A DNA stretch of 10,184 bases from CAMCXE01 sp041179125 (GTDB lineage: Bacteria > Pseudomonadota > Gammaproteobacteria > Pseudomonadales > Cellvibrionaceae): positions 1 through 10,184 of the forward strand of contig JBEGTZ010000291.1 in assembly GCA_041179125.1 (NCBI GenBank). Direction: 5' to 3'. Shown here in pieces: positions 1 to 7,490 of this stretch; the first letter of the stretch is position 1; each line of letters starts with the position of its first letter. The position numbers were made by a program, and so were the translations under genes. The notes below the pieces were generated by a model. It was not told the origin of the DNA and did no database searches. It was given only the letters and a program-made list of their open reading frames with translations.

Positions 1-959
1 CAGGTCACGGCAAAGCCGTTTTCGTACCGCATGTCGATTTGGCTCATGCGGGTGACTTCACGGGTTAAATCCGTGCGCAGAATTTTGGCCATATTCTGTA
101 ATTTTTCCAGTGTTTTTTCGCGCCCGAGGCGAATCGTGAGGGCGGGGGTGAATTCTAGTGTCCAGGATAGGGTTTTGTCTAAGGTGAGGCGCACGGGGGT
201 GAGGCCGTTGGCGGCGACGATGTTTTTGATCACCGGGTAGTGCTGCATGAGTTCGAGGGCGTAGCGTTCTTCGCAGTCGAAGAGGGGCAGCTGGCTTAGG
301 TGTGCGGTGTTGCTGACGCGGATGATTTCGCCGCGCATGTTAATGAAGCCTTCGCTGCCCCAGCGGGCGATGGGTTTTTGCTCTTGAATGCGCACCAGCA
401 AGCGATCTGGCCAGGTGCGGGCGACGATCACTTTGTCGATCCAGGGGTTGGCTTCTAGGGCTTTTTTAAGGCCTTGCATGTCGAGTTCTAAAAAGGTGGG
501 CGAGAGGTGTTGGGTGACGAGGCTTTGGGTTTGCGGTTGGTCGATGTATTTGAATTCGCTTTCGACGCTGACACCGGCTATGGGCCGGTTCATGAGTTGT
601 TCTAGCCGGGTTTTGGGGTCCAGCATGACGATGCTTGCGATGATGCCAGAACATAAGCTGCCGTATATCAGCCACAGCAGTAGGGGTTTGAGCCAGGCTA
701 GGCTCCATTGGATGCGAAATAACGGGGCGGATTTGCTGGGCAGGCGAGTGGCACCGGTGGCGCTGTTGTGTCGGGAAGATCCTTTGTGCTGGCGGGTTTG
801 GGTGTTCTCAGGCCGCGAGGCGCTGCCAGCGTAAGAGGTGCTGCCAGCATAAGAAGCGCCGCCAGAAAAAGAGGCGCTGCCGCTGCGCGAAGCACCGTCC
901 TGCCCAGACGAGCGTCTAGGGCGGGTGGGTTGGGCTTCGCGGCGGCGCAGGTCGATCAT
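1..959 (-). CDS. ftsQ: Cell division protein FtsQ (3' end cut by window edge)
   Basis: FtsQ is a bitopic inner-membrane protein that links early and late divisome proteins through FtsB/FtsL. The frame is open from the ATG at 957-959 to base 1 (319 codons, no stop). Residues 1-85 form a long, basic, Ser/Gly-rich cytoplasmic tail with a hexapeptide repeat at about residues 25-48. One membrane segment lies at about 88-113. It is followed by a POTRA domain (about 126-195, containing NPWIDKV and RTWPDRLLVRIQEQKP) and the FtsQ beta domain. The last visible residues, QIDMRYENGFAVT, match the conserved C-terminal FtsQ signature, so only a few to a few tens of residues are missing. The tail is longer than in E. 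coli FtsQ (276 aa in total). The start ATG overlaps the ddl TGA (ATGA), which implies translational coupling. Identity is from motifs and gene order. Confidence 0.97.
   Translation of the reverse strand, partial: MIDLRRREAQPTRPRRSSGQDGASRSGSASFSGGASYAGSTSYAGSASRPENTQTRQHKGSSRHNSATGATRLPSKSAPLFRIQWSLAWLKPLLLWLIYGSLCSGIIASIVMLDPKTRLEQLMNRPIAGVSVESEFKYIDQPQTQSLVTQHLSPTFLELDMQGLKKALEANPWIDKVIVARTWPDRLLVRIQEQKPIARWGSEGFINMRGEIIRVSNTAHLSQLPLFDCEERYALELMQHYPVIKNIVAANGLTPVRLTLDKTLSWTLEFTPALTIRLGREKTLEKLQNMAKILRTDLTREVTRMSQIDMRYENGFAVT
820..891 (-). repeat. 18-bp tandem repeat (4 copies) in ftsQ
   Basis: Four adjacent 18-bp units (820-837, 838-855, 856-873, 874-891) share the pattern GCGCTGCCAGCRTAAGAR, with the last unit most diverged. 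On the minus strand they encode a hexapeptide of consensus S-x-(S/A)-G-S-A in the cytoplasmic tail of FtsQ. All units are multiples of three, so copy-number change would keep frame. Confidence 0.85.
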
Positions 960-1945
960 GGCAGGGTTTGGCTCGCTATCGCCAATACCAATTGGTTAAA
1001 ACTCAGGCCGCAGGCTTTGGCGGCCATCGGCACAAGGCTGTGGCTGGTCATGCCCGGTACGGTGTTGACTTCCAGCAGGTAAAAGTTGCCCGCCGCATCG
1101 GCCATCACGTCCACGCGGCCCCAACCTTCGGCGCCTACGGCTTGAAAGGCCTGGGCGACAAGGGTTTTTAGGCGCGCTTCGTCGGTGCTGGAGAGGCCGC
1201 AGGGGCAGAGGTATTGGGTGTCTTCCGCTAGGTATTTGGCGTGGAAGTCGTAGAAGGCGGCGGTGGGTTCTGTGCCGGTGGCCGGTTGCAGGCCGATGGG
1301 CGGTAGGATGACGCCGTTTAGGAGGGCGACGGTGAATTCCGGCCCTTGGATAAAACGCTCCGCTATCACACCTTTGTCGAACTGCTGGGCGGCTTCGAAC
1401 GCGTGTTGTAAGCCTTCCACGCTGTGTACCCGCGCCATGCCGATGCTGGAGCCTTCATGGATGGGTTTGACGATGATGTCTGGCCCCAGTTGGGCGAATA
1501 CGGCGGGCCAATCGCTGGTTTCACTGAGCAGGGCGTAGTCCGGCGTGGGCAGGCCTGAGGCTTGCCAGACTTGTTTGGTGCGCAATTTGTCCATGCACAG
1601 GGCGGAGGCGGCGACGCCGCTGCCGGTGTAGGGCAGTTGCAGATATTCTAATAGCGCTTGTATGCGGCCATCTTCGCCGCCGGGGCCGTGTAGGGCGATG
1701 AACACGCGGTCGGCTTTGATGGCTTGCAGTTGGGCGAGGGGGTTTTGGCGAATGTCTACGCCGACTACATCTACGCCTTCATCTTGCAGAGCGCCGATGA
1801 CGGCCTGGCCGCTGTGCAGGGAGATGTCTCGCTCGGCGGAGGTGCCGCCATACACTACGGCCACGCGGCCCAGTACCCGCACGAGGGCGGCGCTGTCGTT
1901 GGCTTCGGTGAAGAAATCGGGGCTTAGGTTGGAGAATTTATTCAT
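956..1945 (-). CDS. ddl: D-alanine--D-alanine ligase
   Basis: This is a cytoplasmic ATP-grasp enzyme that joins two D-alanines using ATP, supplying the dipeptide that MurF adds to the peptidoglycan precursor. The 329-aa product has the family motifs in order: GGTSAERDISLHSG (33-46), ALHGPGGEDG (84-93), TGSGVAASALCMDK (107-120), KPIHEGSSIGM (160-170), AKYL with Tyr238, GWGRVDVM (274-281) and LLEVNTVPGMTSHSLVPMAA (290-309). The Tyr at 238 is the residue typical of D-Ala-D-Ala rather than D-Ala-D-Lac ligases. The copy in this cluster is of the DdlB type. Its N-terminus is about 23 residues longer than E. coli DdlB. A GTG near residue 22 is a possible alternative start, but the ATG at 1943-1945 lies only 12 bp after the murC stop and is preferred. 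No strong Shine-Dalgarno sequence is visible. The stop overlaps the ftsQ start. Confidence 0.97.
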   Translation of the reverse strand: MNKFSNLSPDFFTEANDSAALVRVLGRVAVVYGGTSAERDISLHSGQAVIGALQDEGVDVVGVDIRQNPLAQLQAIKADRVFIALHGPGGEDGRIQALLEYLQLPYTGSGVAASALCMDKLRTKQVWQASGLPTPDYALLSETSDWPAVFAQLGPDIIVKPIHEGSSIGMARVHSVEGLQHAFEAAQQFDKGVIAERFIQGPEFTVALLNGVILPPIGLQPATGTEPTAAFYDFHAKYLAEDTQYLCPCGLSSTDEARLKTLVAQAFQAVGAEGWGRVDVMADAAGNFYLLEVNTVPGMTSHSLVPMAAKACGLSFNQLVLAIASQTLP

Positions 1946-1957
1946 AGCGATAACACG

Positions 1958-3412
1958 TCAAAGCATTAAGTTGTTAGCCAGTATGGCAGCGAGGCTGCCT
2001 ACGTTACCGGCTCCTTGGGTGATTACAATATCACCTGGGCGGATTAGGGGTTTGAGTACCTCTAATACGCCGTCTACTTGCTCCACAAATACCGGGTCTA
2101 CACTGCCCCGGTTGCGGATGGAGCGGGCTAGTGTACGGGAATCTGCGCCTTCTATTTTGTCTTCTCCGGCGCTGTACACCTCCAATAATACAAGCTGATC
2201 CACACTGGAGAGCACCTGGGCGAAGTCGTCGAACAGGTCGCGCGTGCGGGTGTAGCGGTGCGGTTGGTACACCATCACCAGGCGGCGGCTGGGCCAGCCT
2301 GCGCGGATGGCGGCGATGGTGGCGGCGACTTCGCGGGGGTGGTGGCCGTAGTCATCCACCAGCATCACCGGCTCCGCAGCGGCTTCCTGTTCATTTTTGT
2401 TCAGGGAAAAGTCGCCATATACCTGAAAACGGCGGCCAACGCCTTGAAACTCCGCCAAACCTTTTTGTATCGCTGCCAGGTTCACGCCCTCTTCCATCGC
2501 TACGGCTACCGCTGCGGTGGCGTTGAGTACATTGTGGCGGCCCGGCAGGTTGAGCTGGATGGAGACTAATTCATGCTGATTGGGGGTGCGGATTTTAAAG
2601 ACTTGACGGCGGCCTGTCTGTACAACATCTAAGGCTTGGTAGTCGCATTCGGCGTTAAAACCGTAGGTGAGCACTGAACGGGAGATTTGCGGCAACAGGC
2701 CTTGGATCACCGGGTCGTCACCGCACATCACGGCCAGGCCGTAAAACGGCAGGTTGTGCAGGAATTCCACGAAGGTTTGTTGTAGTTTGTTGAAGCTGCC
2801 GCCGTAGGTTTCCATGTGGTCGGCGTCGATGTTGGTGACGACGGAGACCATCGGTTGTAGGTGTAAGAAAGAGGCGTCGCTCTCGTCGGCTTCGGCGACT
2901 AAATAGCGGCTCTCGCCCAGGCGGGCATTGGTGCCTGCGCTGTTGAGCAGGCCGCCGATGACGAAGGTGGGGTCCAGGCCTGCGGCGGCGAGGATGGAGG
3001 CGATGAGGCTGGTGGTGGTGGTTTTGCCGTGGGTGCCCGCCACTGCGATGCCGTGGCGGTAGCGCATCAGCTCGGCCAGCATTTCCGCCCGCCGCACGAT
3101 GGGGATGCGCAGTTGCCGGGCGGCTTCCAGCTCCGGGTTGTTTTCGTTGATGGCGGTGGAGCGCACCAGTACGTCTACGTTTTTTAGGTTGCCCGCATCG
3201 TGGCCGATAAATACCTGCATCCCCATTGCGGATAGGCGTTTTGTTACCTCGGAGATTTTTACATCGGAGCCGGAAATACTGTAGCCCTGGTTCAGCAGCA
3301 CCTCGGCGATGCCGCTCATGCCCGCGCCGCCGATGCCGATGAAGTGAATGCGTTTGATGCGGCGCATTTCGGGGATTTGATGGCTGTATTCATTTATGGG
3401 GGGTTTATTCAT
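1958..3412 (-). CDS. murC: UDP-N-acetylmuramate--L-alanine ligase MurC
   Basis: MurC is a cytoplasmic Mur ligase that adds L-Ala to UDP-MurNAc, the first step of stem-peptide synthesis. The product is 484 aa, close to the E. coli length. The N-terminal Rossmann-like domain has HFIGIGGAGMSGIAEVL (about 23-39). The central ATPase domain has the P-loop GTHGKTTT (126-133), EADESDASF and the NID-DH segment (194-199). The C-terminal domain has GRHNVLNA (291-298), VDDYGHHPREV (352-362) and the terminal QGAGNVGSLA. The start at 3410-3412 gives the same N-terminal length as E. coli MurC, in which an EMRR motif also precedes the Rossmann loop. The gene lies 43 bp after the murG stop and 12 bp before ddl, in the usual murG-murC-ddl order. 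Confidence 0.98.
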   Translation of the reverse strand: MNKPPINEYSHQIPEMRRIKRIHFIGIGGAGMSGIAEVLLNQGYSISGSDVKISEVTKRLSAMGMQVFIGHDAGNLKNVDVLVRSTAINENNPELEAARQLRIPIVRRAEMLAELMRYRHGIAVAGTHGKTTTTSLIASILAAAGLDPTFVIGGLLNSAGTNARLGESRYLVAEADESDASFLHLQPMVSVVTNIDADHMETYGGSFNKLQQTFVEFLHNLPFYGLAVMCGDDPVIQGLLPQISRSVLTYGFNAECDYQALDVVQTGRRQVFKIRTPNQHELVSIQLNLPGRHNVLNATAAVAVAMEEGVNLAAIQKGLAEFQGVGRRFQVYGDFSLNKNEQEAAAEPVMLVDDYGHHPREVAATIAAIRAGWPSRRLVMVYQPHRYTRTRDLFDDFAQVLSSVDQLVLLEVYSAGEDKIEGADSRTLARSIRNRGSVDPVFVEQVDGVLEVLKPLIRPGDIVITQGAGNVGSLAAILANNLML

Positions 3413-3455
3413 GGGGCTGTTTGTTCTTCTGACTGATTTTACGGTTATGGGATGA

Positions 3456-4559
3456 CTAGGGTTTTTGGCTTAGCGCCAGGATTTGCTGCACGAAGGCCTC
3501 GGTGGCGCTGGGTGTGGCGGCGGCGCGGGCGGCTTCTGCCATGCTGTGTAGGCGCTGCGGGCTGGCCAATAATTCTTTTAACAGACGGCTTAAACGCTCG
3601 GCGCTGAGGCTGTTTTGCGCCGCCAGAATAGCCCCGCCCTGCCCCACTAGCCACTGGGCGTTGGCGGTTTGATGGTCGTCGATGGCGAAGGGATAGGGCA
3701 CTAAAATGGCCCCCACACCCACGGCGCACAACTCCGCCAGGGTGAGTGCCCCCGCTCGGCAGATGACTAGATCGGCCCAGCCTAAGGCGCTGGCGACATC
3801 TTCGATAAACGGCTCCACACTGGCATTCACCTGGCGCTCTCGGTAGGCCAATTCACAGGTTTGAACATGCTGCACACCGGCTTGGTGGCGCACTTGCAGG
3901 CGCAGCTCGTGCGGCAACCTAAGCTGAGTGACTTCTCTTAATAGAAGCGACAGCGCATGGGGCACCATTTGGTTTAAGGCCTGAGCGCCCAGGCTGCCGC
4001 CTAGAATTAACAAATGCAGGTCGTCATCCAGCCGTGAAGCCGAACGTTGTGCCGGTTCTGGCTGTTGGTAGAGCGCTTGGCGCAAGGGGTTGCCGATGGT
4101 GATGGCGCCGGGCAATACGGCAGGAAAAGCGGACAACACCCGCCGGGCAAAGCGCGCCAAGAGGCGGTTGGTGGTACCCGCTACGGCGTTTTGTTCGTGA
4201 ATAATAAGGGGCGTGCCGCTTAAAAACGCCGCCACTCCGCCTGGCCCTGCCACATAACCGCCCAGGCCAATTACAGCCGCCGGTTGGTAGTGTTTGAGGA
4301 TGCGGCGCACGGCGAAGATGGCCCTTAAAATGAACCAGGGCGCCAGCAACATCTGCCGCAGCCCGCGCCCGCGCAGCCCGCTGATGTTCAGGCAATGCAG
4401 GTGAATGCCCGCTGTGGGCACTACTTTGGCCTCCAAACCTTTTGATGTACCCAGCCACTCAACTTTGTGGCCCTGTTTTATTAGCGCTTCGGCCACCGCG
4501 AGTGCTGGGAATACGTGGCCGCCGGTGCCACCTGCCATGATTAGAAAACGCAGGCTCAT
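3456..4559 (-). CDS. murG: Lipid II-forming GlcNAc transferase MurG
   Basis: MurG is a peripheral membrane GT-B glycosyltransferase that adds GlcNAc from UDP-GlcNAc to undecaprenyl-PP-MurNAc-pentapeptide, making lipid II on the inner face of the membrane. The product is 367 aa, slightly longer than E. coli MurG (355). The motifs visible are the glycine loop GGTGGHVFPALA (10-21), GLGGYVAGPGG (98-108), HEQNAVAGTTNR (121-132), GGSLGAQALN (187-196), CRAGALTLAEL (267-277) and PYPFAIDDHQTANA (288-301). The ATG at 4557-4559 overlaps the stop of the small repeat-encoded frame upstream (ATGA), so its translation is probably coupled to that frame rather than directly to ftsW. The potential ribosome binding region lies inside the last repeat unit (AAAGAGCTT). 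Confidence 0.98.
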   Translation of the reverse strand: MSLRFLIMAGGTGGHVFPALAVAEALIKQGHKVEWLGTSKGLEAKVVPTAGIHLHCLNISGLRGRGLRQMLLAPWFILRAIFAVRRILKHYQPAAVIGLGGYVAGPGGVAAFLSGTPLIIHEQNAVAGTTNRLLARFARRVLSAFPAVLPGAITIGNPLRQALYQQPEPAQRSASRLDDDLHLLILGGSLGAQALNQMVPHALSLLLREVTQLRLPHELRLQVRHQAGVQHVQTCELAYRERQVNASVEPFIEDVASALGWADLVICRAGALTLAELCAVGVGAILVPYPFAIDDHQTANAQWLVGQGGAILAAQNSLSAERLSRLLKELLASPQRLHSMAEAARAAATPSATEAFVQQILALSQKP

Positions 4560-4732
4560 CGGCGAAGCTCTTTAATGATTCGCCAGCTTATCCGCTGAAG
4601 CTCTTTATCAATGACTCGCCAGCTCATCGGCTGAAGCTCTTTAATCGTGATTCGCCAGCTCATCCGCTGAAGCTCTTTAATCGTGATTCGCCAGCTCATC
4701 CGCTGAAGCTCTTTAATAACTCTTAAGCTCAT
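4556..4732 (-). CDS. Repeat-encoded 58-aa open frame bridging ftsW and murG
   Basis: I do not recognise this as any known protein. The frame starts with ATG at 4730-4732, overlapping the ftsW TGA (4729-4731). It ends with TGA at 4556-4558, overlapping the murG ATG (4557-4559). It is made entirely of tandem units of consensus MSWRITIKELQR: 11-residue first and last units with three 12-residue units between. No stop interrupts it and every unit length is a multiple of three. The peptide is basic and mixed hydrophobic/charged, with no signal peptide. It may be a real small protein, or a translated relay that keeps ribosomes moving from ftsW to murG. It could also be simply an open frame inherited from the coding sequence that was duplicated. 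Translation is inferred from the double ATGA overlap, not demonstrated. Confidence 0.5.
   Translation of the reverse strand: MSLRVIKELQRMSWRITIKELQRMSWRITIKELQPMSWRVIDKELQRISWRIIKELRR
4564..4732 (-). repeat. 33/36-bp tandem repeat array between ftsW and murG
   Basis: Read on the minus strand, the units are 4732-4700 (33 bp), 4699-4664 (36), 4663-4628 (36), 4627-4592 (36), and a last 33-bp unit from 4591 that runs into the murG start. The second and third are identical except for one base. All contain AAAGAGCTT, and all but the last begin with ATGAGC (ATAAGC in the last). The flanking ftsW end (GAGCTGCGTCGATGAGC) and the murG start (GAGCTTCGCCGATGAGCC) resemble the unit boundary, which points to amplification of the gene junction itself. 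Units are adjacent, with no unique spacers. Confidence 0.93.
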
Positions 4733-5910
4733 CGACGCAGCTCCGCGTCCATCCGCAACACCAACGCCAAAAACGCGCAGCACACAATCAGGCTGCTGCC
4801 GCCGGAGCTGATAAACGGCAGGGTGAGGCCTTTGGTGGGCAGAAAGCCGGAGGCCACGCCCATGTTGATGAAACTTTGCGCCGCCAGAAGAATACCTATG
4901 CCGAAGCTTGCAAAACATATAAATGAGCGATCCTGAGCGCGGGCGCGAAAACTCACCGCCAGCACCTTCCATACCAGGCCGACAAAAGCGGCAATCAGGG
5001 CGATGGCGCCTACCAGGCCGAATTCTTCGGCGATGATGGCGAAGATAAAATCCGTGTGTGCTTCAGGTAAATAAAACAGTTTTTGCAGGCTGTTACCCAG
5101 GCCCAAGCCCGTCCACTGGCCGCGCCCAAAGGCGATCAGCGATTGCACCAATTGGTACCCGCTGGAGAACTGCTCCGCCCAAGGATCGAGAAATGTTTGC
5201 AGGCGTTGCATACGGTAAGGGGAGATCCTCGCCATCAAATACAGCCCCGCCGCGCCAAAGCTGGCCAAGGAAATAAAGCGAAACAGCGGCACGCCCGCCA
5301 CAAACATCATGGCGCCTGCGGTGATGCTTAACACCACGGAGGTGCCGAAGTCTGGCTCCATCAACAGCAGCACCACAAATGCGCCGAGTATGCCGATCAG
5401 CTTAAAAAAGGCACCCCAGGAGTGCTGGAATTCCTCGGTGCGGCGGGCTAAGAAGCTTGCGAAAAACACCACAAAACAGAATTTGGCCACCTCGGAGGCC
5501 TGAATGGCAAAACCGCCCAAACCCAGCCAGCGGCGTGAGCCGTTGACGCTTTTACCCAGCCCCGGCACCAATACAATCATCAGCAGCAACAGCCCCAGCA
5601 GCAAAAGGCCAATGGCGTAGCGGTTCCAGATCTCGCTGGGAATACAAAACACCACCAGGCCGCCCGCTGTGCCCAGGGCCAAAAACAGCAGGTGACGCTT
5701 GGCGAAATACCAAGCGTCGCCGTAGTTTTTAGCGGCAAAATCCATAGAGGCGGAGGCCACCATAATCACGCCGAAGGAGATAAGCCCCAGCACCAGCAAC
5801 AACAGCGGCCAGTTGATCAGGCTTTGCGGCCCCACCACCGGCCTGGGCCGCAGGTGGGCGGTGGGGCTTTGGCCGGGGCTTAGGGCGCGGCGGGCGTTGG
5901 GGGTTATCAC
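4729..5910 (-). CDS. ftsW: Septal peptidoglycan glycosyltransferase FtsW (SEDS family)
   Basis: FtsW is a polytopic inner-membrane SEDS polymerase that extends glycan strands from lipid II at the septum, working with FtsI and activated through FtsQLB. The product is 393 aa. A Pro/Arg-rich cytoplasmic N-terminus of about 33 residues is followed by multiple membrane segments. Family motifs are NGSRRWLGLGGFAIQASEVAK (123-143), EPDFGTS (185-191) and GYQLVQSLIAFGRG (251-264). LPEAHTDFIFAIIAEEFG (281-298) contains the proposed catalytic Asp287, and LPTKGLTLPFISSGGSSL comes near the C-terminus. The last motif has Ser where most relatives have Tyr (ISYGGSS). The start is GTG at 5908-5910, with GAGG about seven bases upstream and 13 bp from the murD stop. 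RodA is the closest paralogue, but the dcw position decides for FtsW. Confidence 0.97.
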   Translation of the reverse strand: MITPNARRALSPGQSPTAHLRPRPVVGPQSLINWPLLLLVLGLISFGVIMVASASMDFAAKNYGDAWYFAKRHLLFLALGTAGGLVVFCIPSEIWNRYAIGLLLLGLLLLMIVLVPGLGKSVNGSRRWLGLGGFAIQASEVAKFCFVVFFASFLARRTEEFQHSWGAFFKLIGILGAFVVLLLMEPDFGTSVVLSITAGAMMFVAGVPLFRFISLASFGAAGLYLMARISPYRMQRLQTFLDPWAEQFSSGYQLVQSLIAFGRGQWTGLGLGNSLQKLFYLPEAHTDFIFAIIAEEFGLVGAIALIAAFVGLVWKVLAVSFRARAQDRSFICFASFGIGILLAAQSFINMGVASGFLPTKGLTLPFISSGGSSLIVCCAFLALVLRMDAELRR

Positions 5911-5923
5911 AGGTTAACCTCGC

Positions 5924-7342
5924 TCACAGGTGGGCCACACAGGCGGCGAAGGCTGCGCCGCGTACTTCGTAACTTTTGAACATATCGAGGCTGGCGCAGG
6001 CGGGGGATAAAAGAACGATGTCCCCCGCTGTGGCCAGGCGAGCGGCGCGCTGCACCACGTCATCTAAGCTGCTGGCCTCTTCCACCGGCAGAAAGGGGCG
6101 CAACAACTGCGCGATAGCTGGGCCATCGCGGCCAAGGGTTACTACGGCTTTAACGGGGCCGCCGGCTTCTTGCCCTTTAGCGCCTTCTTGCCCTTTTGCT
6201 GCTTCTTGCCCTTTTACAGCCTGCGGCCCCCGGCAGGCCTGTACCAGCGGTGCAAAATCCGCCCCCTTGCCGTCGCCACCCAAAATCAAAATTAACTGCT
6301 GCGGGCGGCTGGCCATACCGGCAATGGCGGCGAGGGTGGCGCCCACATTGGTGGCTTTGGAATCGTTGAAATATTCCACACCATCCTTACTGCCGACAAA
6401 TTCACAGCGGTGCGGCAGGCCGTTAAACGTGCGCAGCGTGTGCAACATCACTGCGCGCTCCAACCCCACCGCCTCTCCCAGCGCCAGCGCCGCCAGGGCG
6501 TTGGCCCAGTTGTGGCGGCCGCGTATTTTCAACTCACGGGTATTCAGCAACGGCGTTAAACCCTTGGCTAAAAAGTAATCCGCCCCCTCTTGCAGCAGGC
6601 CGTAGTCTTTTAAATCCGGCGCCGCCAAACCAAATTGCACGCACCGAACCCCTTCGGCCAAAGGCGCTTGGGTGAGGGCGTCGTCTTTATTGGCTACCAG
6701 CTGTTTGGCGCCGAAGAATATCCGCTGCTTGGCGCGGTGGTAGGCGGGCATGGCGCCGTAGCGGTCCAGATGGTCGTCGCTGAGGTTCAAAATACAGGCC
6801 ACGGCGGCGCCCAGTTTGCGGGTGCTCTCCAGTTGGAAGCTGGATAACTCCAGCACATACAGCGGGCGGCTGGGGCTTAACAAGTCCAAGGCGGGCACGC
6901 CTAAATTGCCGCCCACACCCACATCCAGGCCGCAGGCGCGGGCCATTTCGCCCACCAGTGTGGTGACGGTGGTTTTGCCGTTGGAACCGGTGATGGCCAC
7001 AACCGGCGCATTTTGCTGTGCCGCCTCCTGTACAAACAGGTCGATATCGCCGATCACCAGCACGCCCTTGGCAATGGCCTCGGCCACAGCTGGCTCCTCC
7101 CGCGCGATGCCGGGGCTTAGGATAATTTGGCTGAATTGGCTTAAAAATTCGCCCTGTAACGGGCCTAATTGGGGGGGGATATTAGGGAATTCGGCACAGA
7201 AGGCTTCGAGGTTGGGGGGTACACTGCGGGAATCCGCCACCGCAAAAGCCCGCCCTTGGCGCTGTAAAAAACGCGCCACTGACAGCCCCGTGGCGCCGAG
7301 GCCCAAGACGAGGGTGGTGTGTGAGGAGGCGATTAAACTCAT
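5924..7342 (-). CDS. murD: UDP-MurNAc-L-alanine--D-glutamate ligase MurD
   Basis: MurD is a cytoplasmic Mur ligase that adds D-Glu to UDP-MurNAc-L-Ala. The product is 472 aa, longer than E. coli MurD (438). The N-terminal domain has LVLGLGATGLSVARFL (11-26). The ATPase domain has GSNGKTT (119-125), ELSSFQLE (165-172), LNLSDDHLDRYG and the Lys205 equivalent to the carbamylated lysine. The C-terminal domain has GRHNWANALAA (275-285), FNDSKATN (325-332), ILGGDGKGADF (353-363) and LLSPACASLDMFKSYEVRG. The extra length is partly an insertion at about 371-395, just after GDGKGADFAPL, built of a Lys/Gln/Glu/Ala hexapeptide repeat. That position is a variable surface loop in the family, so activity should be unaffected. 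The start ATG at 7340-7342 matches the usual MurD N-terminus. No strong Shine-Dalgarno sequence is seen. Confidence 0.97.
   Translation of the reverse strand: MSLIASSHTTLVLGLGATGLSVARFLQRQGRAFAVADSRSVPPNLEAFCAEFPNIPPQLGPLQGEFLSQFSQIILSPGIAREEPAVAEAIAKGVLVIGDIDLFVQEAAQQNAPVVAITGSNGKTTVTTLVGEMARACGLDVGVGGNLGVPALDLLSPSRPLYVLELSSFQLESTRKLGAAVACILNLSDDHLDRYGAMPAYHRAKQRIFFGAKQLVANKDDALTQAPLAEGVRCVQFGLAAPDLKDYGLLQEGADYFLAKGLTPLLNTRELKIRGRHNWANALAALALGEAVGLERAVMLHTLRTFNGLPHRCEFVGSKDGVEYFNDSKATNVGATLAAIAGMASRPQQLILILGGDGKGADFAPLVQACRGPQAVKGQEAAKGQEGAKGQEAGGPVKAVVTLGRDGPAIAQLLRPFLPVEEASSLDDVVQRAARLATAGDIVLLSPACASLDMFKSYEVRGAAFAACVAHL
6166..6219 (-). repeat. 18-bp tandem repeat (3 copies) in murD
   Basis: Three units (6166-6183, 6184-6201, 6202-6219) share CTTCTTGCCCTTTWRC-type sequence and encode, on the minus strand, the hexapeptide AKGQEA with small variations. 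They form most of the low-complexity insertion in the C-terminal domain of MurD. Confidence 0.88.
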
Positions 7343-7442
7343 ATTTACGGGGTGCTCGATGGTCGAATTAAAACCGAATTTTTATTTGCAAATGGGCGGG
7401 CCGGGTTTTAGCTCGGCACTTACTGTGGGGCAATTCCAACCC

Positions 7443-7490
7443 ACGGCCCAAGCCACACACCAACTTACAGCCCAAATTACCGCCCAGCCC
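7443..7490. repeat. Degenerate 12-bp tandem repeat between mraY and murD
   Basis: Four units of the form ACNGCCCAANYY (7443-7454, 7455-7466, 7467-7478, 7479-7490) sit in the 156-bp gap between the mraY stop and the murD start. The gap is unusually long for this gene pair. The rest of the gap (7343-7442) shows no gene and no clear terminator on the transcribed strand. Confidence 0.55.

Noticed and set aside
698..895. Minus-strand frame with an apparent signal peptide rich in Leu and Ala
   Set aside because: It is the ftsQ repeat region read in another frame. ftsQ is the coding frame across this whole segment.
4564..4732. CRISPR array, because of 36-bp repeat units
   Set aside because: The units are directly adjacent with no unique spacers, and they form an open reading frame tied to the flanking genes.
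4733..4972. Upstream extension of the repeat-encoded frame to 4972
   Set aside because: This part lies inside ftsW in another frame. Only the portion from the ATG at 4732 is outside ftsW.
5976..6578. 200-codon plus-strand frame
   Set aside because: It is an antisense shadow of murD, typical of GC-rich coding DNA.
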